Of a stretch of DNA of 9,546 nucleotides, positions 6,691-9,546 are shown one piece after another. The position numbers and the translations under genes were made by a program. The notes beneath the pieces are model-generated. The model saw only the letters and a program-made list of their open reading frames with translations. It ran no database searches and had not been told where the DNA came from. Within the stretch, counting starts at the first letter, position 1; the number at the start of each line of letters is the position of its first letter. Source of the DNA: Bacillaceae bacterium (GTDB taxonomy: Bacteria > Bacillota > Bacilli > Bacillales_A > Planococcaceae); assembly GCA_030149685.1 (NCBI GenBank), contig JASLGI010000035.1, positions 1 through 9,546 on the forward strand, read 5' to 3'.

Positions 6691-7320
6691 ATGGAACGTA
6701 TGAAACAGATTGCAAAATACGGTACACTTACACCGAAACAAAGCGAAGCATTCCAAAAATGGAACGAGGTAGCATTTAAAGACGGCGCTCTTTCACATAA
6801 ATTAAAAGAGTTAATGGCGATCGCAGCAGCAGCAACTACAGGTTGTGACTTCTGCTTAGACTTACACGGTAAAGCAGCGAAACGTCTCGGTGTTACAGAT
6901 AAAGAAGTAGCAGAAGCATTAATGGTAGCAACAGCAAGTAAAGCAGGTTCATCATTCGCACACGGAGCAAACGCATTAAACGTTTTCGACGAGTATGAAG
7001 ATGACGATTACTTCAAACGTTCATATATGCCAAAAATGATGGAATTAAAAGACGGTGCGCCAGAAGATGCACAAGCATTTTTCGGTTTCACTATGTCAGC
7101 ATTTGCTGAAGGTGAATTAACAGTAAAAGAGAAAGAATTAATCGCAACAGTTGTTGCATTAATTACATCATGCCCATACTGCATCGAACAACACGTAACG
7201 AATGCGAAAAAAGCAGGAGCAACACGTGAAGAAGTTTCAGAAGCAGTATTCATCGCAGCGGCATTAAATGCAGGTAGCGCATTTACACAAGCAGTAATTC
7301 CTTTAAAACAATACGATTAA
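6691..7320 (+). CDS. Carboxymuconolactone decarboxylase (AhpD-like) family protein with two CxxC motifs
   Basis: A 209-residue helical protein made of two CMD/AhpD-type repeats. Repeat 1 has Glu40 and GCDFCLDLHGKAAKRLG (51-67) with Cys52, Cys55 and His59. Repeat 2 has Glu149 and SCPYCIEQHVTNAKKAG (160-176) with Cys161, Cys164 and His168. CxxCxxxH with an upstream Glu is the AhpD catalytic pattern. In mycobacterial AhpD these residues reduce a peroxiredoxin partner and give weak alkyl hydroperoxidase activity. A thiol-disulfide or peroxide role is therefore likelier than decarboxylation, since true lactone decarboxylases lack the cysteines. No peroxiredoxin gene is beside it. Start: ATG, 8 bases after AAGGAGG (6676-6682). 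The longer frame from TTG at 6655 runs through that site and is rejected. It is a single-gene unit with its own good promoter and terminator. Codons are very uniform (GCA for Ala, AAA, TTA, CGT), typical of an abundant protein. Family sure; substrate unknown. Confidence 0.92.
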   Translation: MERMKQIAKYGTLTPKQSEAFQKWNEVAFKDGALSHKLKELMAIAAAATTGCDFCLDLHGKAAKRLGVTDKEVAEALMVATASKAGSSFAHGANALNVFDEYEDDDYFKRSYMPKMMELKDGAPEDAQAFFGFTMSAFAEGELTVKEKELIATVVALITSCPYCIEQHVTNAKKAGATREEVSEAVFIAAALNAGSAFTQAVIPLKQYD

Positions 7321-7328
7321 TTTGCTTG

Positions 7329-7360
7329 AACGCGTAGTGATAAATCACTGCGCGTTTTTT
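7329..7360 (+). terminator. Intrinsic terminator of the CMD/AhpD-like gene
   Basis: A 12-bp stem, AACGCGTAGTGA (7329-7340) with TCACTGCGCGTT (7345-7356), has one G-U pair, loop TAAA and a T6 tail (7355-7360). It begins 8 bases after the stop codon. Confidence 0.92.
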
Positions 7361-7368
7361 GCTTCTAA

Positions 7369-7377
7369 TGATATACT
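7369..7377 (+). promoter_or_regulatory. Extended -10 promoter of the YibE/F pair
   Basis: TGATATACT contains the extended -10 element TG-N-TATACT (-10 box 7372-7377, 5 of 6). No good -35 exists, because its place is taken by the right arm of the preceding terminator. The leader to the ATG at 7412 would be about 28 bases. Confidence 0.5.
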
Positions 7378-7411
7378 TCAAGTAAACGTTAGAAAAAGGA
7401 GTTAACACTCG

Positions 7412-8518
7412 ATGAAACATTTTGTTGCGCAACGAACTGTTGTTTTTTCTGTTGTGCTCATTTTTTTATTGATCGGCTCTCTTTATTTTGTTGAACATAA
7501 TGAACATTGGTACGATGAAACGATTGTTCAAGTAGTACAAGTAGAGCGCCTCGATGAAGAGTTTATTCGTGATGAGCATCGGAATGAAGATAGAAGGTAT
7601 ACAGAGCGTCTTGAGGCAGTCGTTTTAAACGGGAAGTATGAAGGAAATGACGTCTCGTTTACAAATGAATATAGCGATTCAGGTGCGTATGATTATCCGT
7701 ATAAAGAAGGAGATAAAATATTTGTCACAATCGATGAAAGAGGCGAAGAGGTTGCACCACTTTATTTAAAGCGTGATCGTTACGTCGTTTGGATGATGTG
7801 GGCCTTTGTATTCGTTTTACTGATCGTCGGTCGTCGACAAGGGGTATTATCGATGGTTAGTTTCTTTATAAATGCGAGCGTTCTATATGTCGGACTCGAT
7901 TTATTTATTCATTTTGATCGATTGAGTTTACTTTTTGTCGCCAGTATTTTAGCGGTTATTTTTACGGTCAGTTCGTTGTTATTTGTTAGTGGATTTCAGA
8001 CGAAAACGTATGTTGCAATATTGACGACACTCATAGGAACATTTGTAACGATGCTCGTCGTGACTTTTGTTTTATGGATCACGAAAGAGCGCGGAATTTA
8101 TTATGAGGAGATGCAGTTTTTAACACGTCCTTATTTCGTTATTTTTTTAGCGAGTTTATTGATTGGACTCCTCGGTGCGGTAATGGATGTTGCTATTACG
8201 ATGGCATCTTCTGTATTTGAGCTGTTTGAAAAAAATCCTTCGATTACGATGGATGCGTTGAAAGAAGCTGGACGAGATATCGGACGAGATATTATGGGGA
8301 CGATTACGAGTATTTTATTTTTTGCGTATATGAGCGGTTCTATTCCGATGATATTACTTTATGTAATGAATGACGTGCCGCTTAATTATGCATTACCTAT
8401 TAACTTATCATTAGAACTTGCTCGTGCATTAGCAGGAGGAATCGGTGTCGTATTATCGATTCCACTGAGTTTATACATTTCTATTTGGTTTGCGCGTAGA
8501 AAGCAGGTGATTCGATGA
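7412..8518 (+). CDS. YibE/F family integral membrane protein (with external domain)
   Basis: A 368-residue membrane protein of the YibE/F family, whose biochemical function is unknown. By eye it has an N-terminal membrane anchor (about 10-27), then a soluble stretch of about 95 residues rich in Glu, Asp and Tyr (about 28-122), probably outside the membrane. Further hydrophobic segments lie near 124-140, 145-164, 171-193, 199-223, 239-259, 300-320 and 340-360. Family-type motifs are GAVMDVAITMASSVFEL (255-271), followed by EAGRDIGRDIMGTITSILFFAYMSG (285-309), with conserved acidic and glycine residues inside the membrane-associated part. Start: ATG, 10 bases after AAGGAG (7396-7401). The stop overlaps the next start by ATGA, so the two proteins are translationally coupled and probably work as one complex. 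A transport role is often supposed for such polytopic proteins, but nothing here proves it. Confidence 0.88.
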   Translation: MKHFVAQRTVVFSVVLIFLLIGSLYFVEHNEHWYDETIVQVVQVERLDEEFIRDEHRNEDRRYTERLEAVVLNGKYEGNDVSFTNEYSDSGAYDYPYKEGDKIFVTIDERGEEVAPLYLKRDRYVVWMMWAFVFVLLIVGRRQGVLSMVSFFINASVLYVGLDLFIHFDRLSLLFVASILAVIFTVSSLLFVSGFQTKTYVAILTTLIGTFVTMLVVTFVLWITKERGIYYEEMQFLTRPYFVIFLASLLIGLLGAVMDVAITMASSVFELFEKNPSITMDALKEAGRDIGRDIMGTITSILFFAYMSGSIPMILLYVMNDVPLNYALPINLSLELARALAGGIGVVLSIPLSLYISIWFARRKQVIR

Positions 8519-9282
8519 ATGCACTCGTCGAATTAGGACTCATTTTGTTTATTCTTATGTATATTGTCGGAAGTAAACAAGGAGTACGTGCGTTTTTTGC
8601 GTTGTTTTTAAACTTCCTCGTACTACTAATTGCGATCGCCTTTTGGGTCAATCCTGAAGTAAATATGTTCGTCGTTGGTCTACTAACTTTTGTTGCTATC
8701 GGTGGTGTTAATTTGTTTTTCATCAACGGTATTAATGAAAAGACGAAAGCTGCATTTTTTGCATTACTCGTCGTCGTTAGTATGCTCGTATTATTTATAC
8801 GGGTCATTACATCACGAGCGATGATTCAAGGATTTGGAGAAGAAGAAGTAGAAGAGCTCGCGCCATTTTCTCTCTATGTCGGTCTCGATTTTGTGGAAAT
8901 TGTCGCGATTATTATGATTATGAGTGCTGTTGGAGCGATGATGGATGTTGCGATATCTATTTCGACATCGATGTACGAGTTGTATAAACGAAACGAAAAA
9001 ATGACGAACCGAGAATTGTTTCAATCCGGAATGACAATCGGTCGGGATATTTTAGGTACAGATACGAACACTTTATTTTTTGCGTTTTTTGGAGGATATT
9101 TAGCATTGCTTATTTGGTTTAAAGATTTGTCGTATTCATTTGGTGAAATTTTAAACTCAAAAGTATTTAGTGCTGAAATGATGACGATTTTTAGTGCGGG
9201 GATCGGCATCGCTTGTATTATTCCATTGACGTCTATTATCATGGTTTATTATATTCAACGAATGAGAAAAAAAGGTTTATGA
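8515..9282 (+). CDS. YibE/F family integral membrane protein (short partner)
   Basis: A 255-residue polytopic protein, homologous by motif to the gene before it but lacking the N-terminal anchor and soluble domain. Hydrophobic segments are near 5-19, 24-45, 49-70, 79-98, 124-148, 185-201 and 222-246. The shared signature is SAVGAMMDVAISISTSMYEL (137-156), then SGMTIGRDILGTDTNTLFFAFFGG (171-194). Compare GAVMDVAITMASSVFEL and AGRDIGRDIMGTITSILFFAY in the partner. The pair therefore looks like an old duplication, and a heteromeric complex is the simple reading. It starts at the ATGA overlap with AGGTGA (8505-8510) 4 bases upstream. The C-terminus is short and basic (IQRMRKKGL), probably cytoplasmic. 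I see no strong terminator after it. The stem GGT/ACC at its 3' end with flanking A and T runs is weak, so some read-through toward the M-box is possible. Confidence 0.87.
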   Translation: MNALVELGLILFILMYIVGSKQGVRAFFALFLNFLVLLIAIAFWVNPEVNMFVVGLLTFVAIGGVNLFFINGINEKTKAAFFALLVVVSMLVLFIRVITSRAMIQGFGEEEVEELAPFSLYVGLDFVEIVAIIMIMSAVGAMMDVAISISTSMYELYKRNEKMTNRELFQSGMTIGRDILGTDTNTLFFAFFGGYLALLIWFKDLSYSFGEILNSKVFSAEMMTIFSAGIGIACIIPLTSIIMVYYIQRMRKKGL

Positions 9283-9320
9283 CCGTCTTTTTTCGGGAAT
9301 ATGTCAAAAGAAAGACAGTT

Positions 9321-9363
9321 CGAAAAGTCTCGATAGTTTCTTCTGAGAAACTGTTGACTTTCG
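9321..9363. repeat. Imperfect inverted repeat over the M-box promoter -35
   Basis: AGTTTCT (9335-9341) and AGAAACT (9346-9352) form a perfect 7-bp stem around TCTG. Outside a small internal loop, CGAAAAGTC (9321-9329) pairs with GACTTTCG (9356-9363), with one bulged A. The right arm contains the TTGACT -35 box (9354-9359). No T-run follows on the plus strand, so it is unlikely to be a terminator for the YibE/F genes. An operator or a read-through structure is more plausible. Confidence 0.5.
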
Positions 9364-9382
9364 TGAAAAAATTAAGTAATCT
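9354..9382 (+). promoter_or_regulatory. Candidate promoter for the M-box transcript
   Basis: TTGACT (9354-9359, 5 of 6), a 17-base spacer and TAATCT (9377-9382, 3 of 6). Transcription would begin near 9389, about 20 bases before the conserved M-box core, which is the usual arrangement. Confidence 0.5.
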
Positions 9383-9407
9383 ATGGTTCGGAATAAAAAT
9401 AAGAGAC

Positions 9408-9546
9408 CTCGTTAGGTGAGGCTTCTATATGAAGATACGCTGCTACCCAGACCTGTCTACAGACATTAATGGGGCAACAGAAATTATCGGTTTAAGGTGA
9501 TTTTCAATGTAGCTGGATTCGTCCTATGTCATATAGTGCTAAAGCT
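9408..9546 (+). promoter_or_regulatory. M-box (ykoK) Mg2+ riboswitch, cut by the right edge
   Basis: The conserved M-box blocks are present in order: GTTAGGTGAGGC (9411-9422), ATACGCTGCT (9435-9444), CAACAGAAAT (9475-9484), AAGGTGATTTT (9494-9504), AGCTGGAT (9511-9518), GTCCTATG (9521-9528) and AGTGCTAAAGCT (9535-9546). They closely follow the Bacillus subtilis mgtE leader as I remember it. The aptamer folds when Mg2+ is plentiful and then favours a terminator, so the downstream gene is expressed in low Mg2+. Only about the last dozen bases of the aptamer and the whole expression platform lie beyond the window. The controlled gene is expected to be an mgtE-, corA- or mgtA-type magnesium transporter. 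Confidence 0.96.

Noticed and set aside
8481..9242. Minus-strand open frames opposite the YibE/F genes and elsewhere
   Set aside because: They lie antisense to clear genes, lack ribosome binding sites, and their products look like reverse reads of membrane-protein codons.
9265..9292. A-run, GGT/ACC and T-run at the end of the second YibE/F gene as a terminator
   Set aside because: The stem is only about 3 bp before a mismatched stretch, too weak to call.
9321..9363. Hairpin as terminator of the YibE/F genes
   Set aside because: It is followed by TGAAAAAATT, with no T-run on the plus strand.

Overview
The window looks like chromosomal DNA of a low-GC Gram-positive bacterium of the order Bacillales. 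The signs are strong AAGGAGG-type ribosome binding sites, sigma-A-like promoters, short hairpin-plus-T-run terminators, an M-box magnesium riboswitch almost identical to the Bacillus type, a possible CcpA site, and A+T-rich coding sequence. I cannot name the genus. There is no sign of a phage, insertion sequence, CRISPR array, tRNA or rRNA.

Layout, left to right. (1) The 3' end of a transglutaminase-like gene with a complete Cys-His-Asp triad (1-585), closed by a terminator that overlaps its stop codon. (2) A single KAS III (FabH)-like gene (680-1666) with its own promoter and a CcpA-site-like palindrome. It keeps the acyl-accepting Cys but has lost the usual His and Asn. (3) A perfect bidirectional terminator (1713-1745). 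(4) A polyphosphate block. A minus-strand PPK2 gene (1758-2495) diverges across about 260 bp from a ppx-ppk operon (2758-6526), whose leader is long and contains two hairpins. (5) A well-expressed-looking gene for a tandem AhpD/CMD-type protein with two CxxCxxxH motifs (6691-7320), flanked by terminators. (6) Two overlapping YibE/F-family membrane-protein genes (7412-9282). (7) A promoter and an M-box Mg2+ riboswitch that run off the right edge (9354-9546). The magnesium-transport gene it should control lies outside.

How the genes work together. PPK1 (ppk) makes polyphosphate from ATP, and PPX hydrolyses it to phosphate. PPK2 uses polyphosphate to phosphorylate nucleotides. The block therefore holds synthesis, degradation and nucleotide regeneration, with PPK2 on a separate, divergent promoter. 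Polyphosphate is stored and used as its Mg2+ salt, so the M-box nearby is suggestive, but terminators and separate promoters lie between them and no direct link is shown. The AhpD-like protein probably has a thiol-redox or peroxide role. YibE/F function is unknown.

No wholly new system is evident. The points most worth following are the KAS III homologue with replaced catalytic residues, the structured ppx-ppk leader, the basic C-terminal tail on PPK, the YibE/F pair beside an M-box, and the inverted repeat over the M-box promoter.
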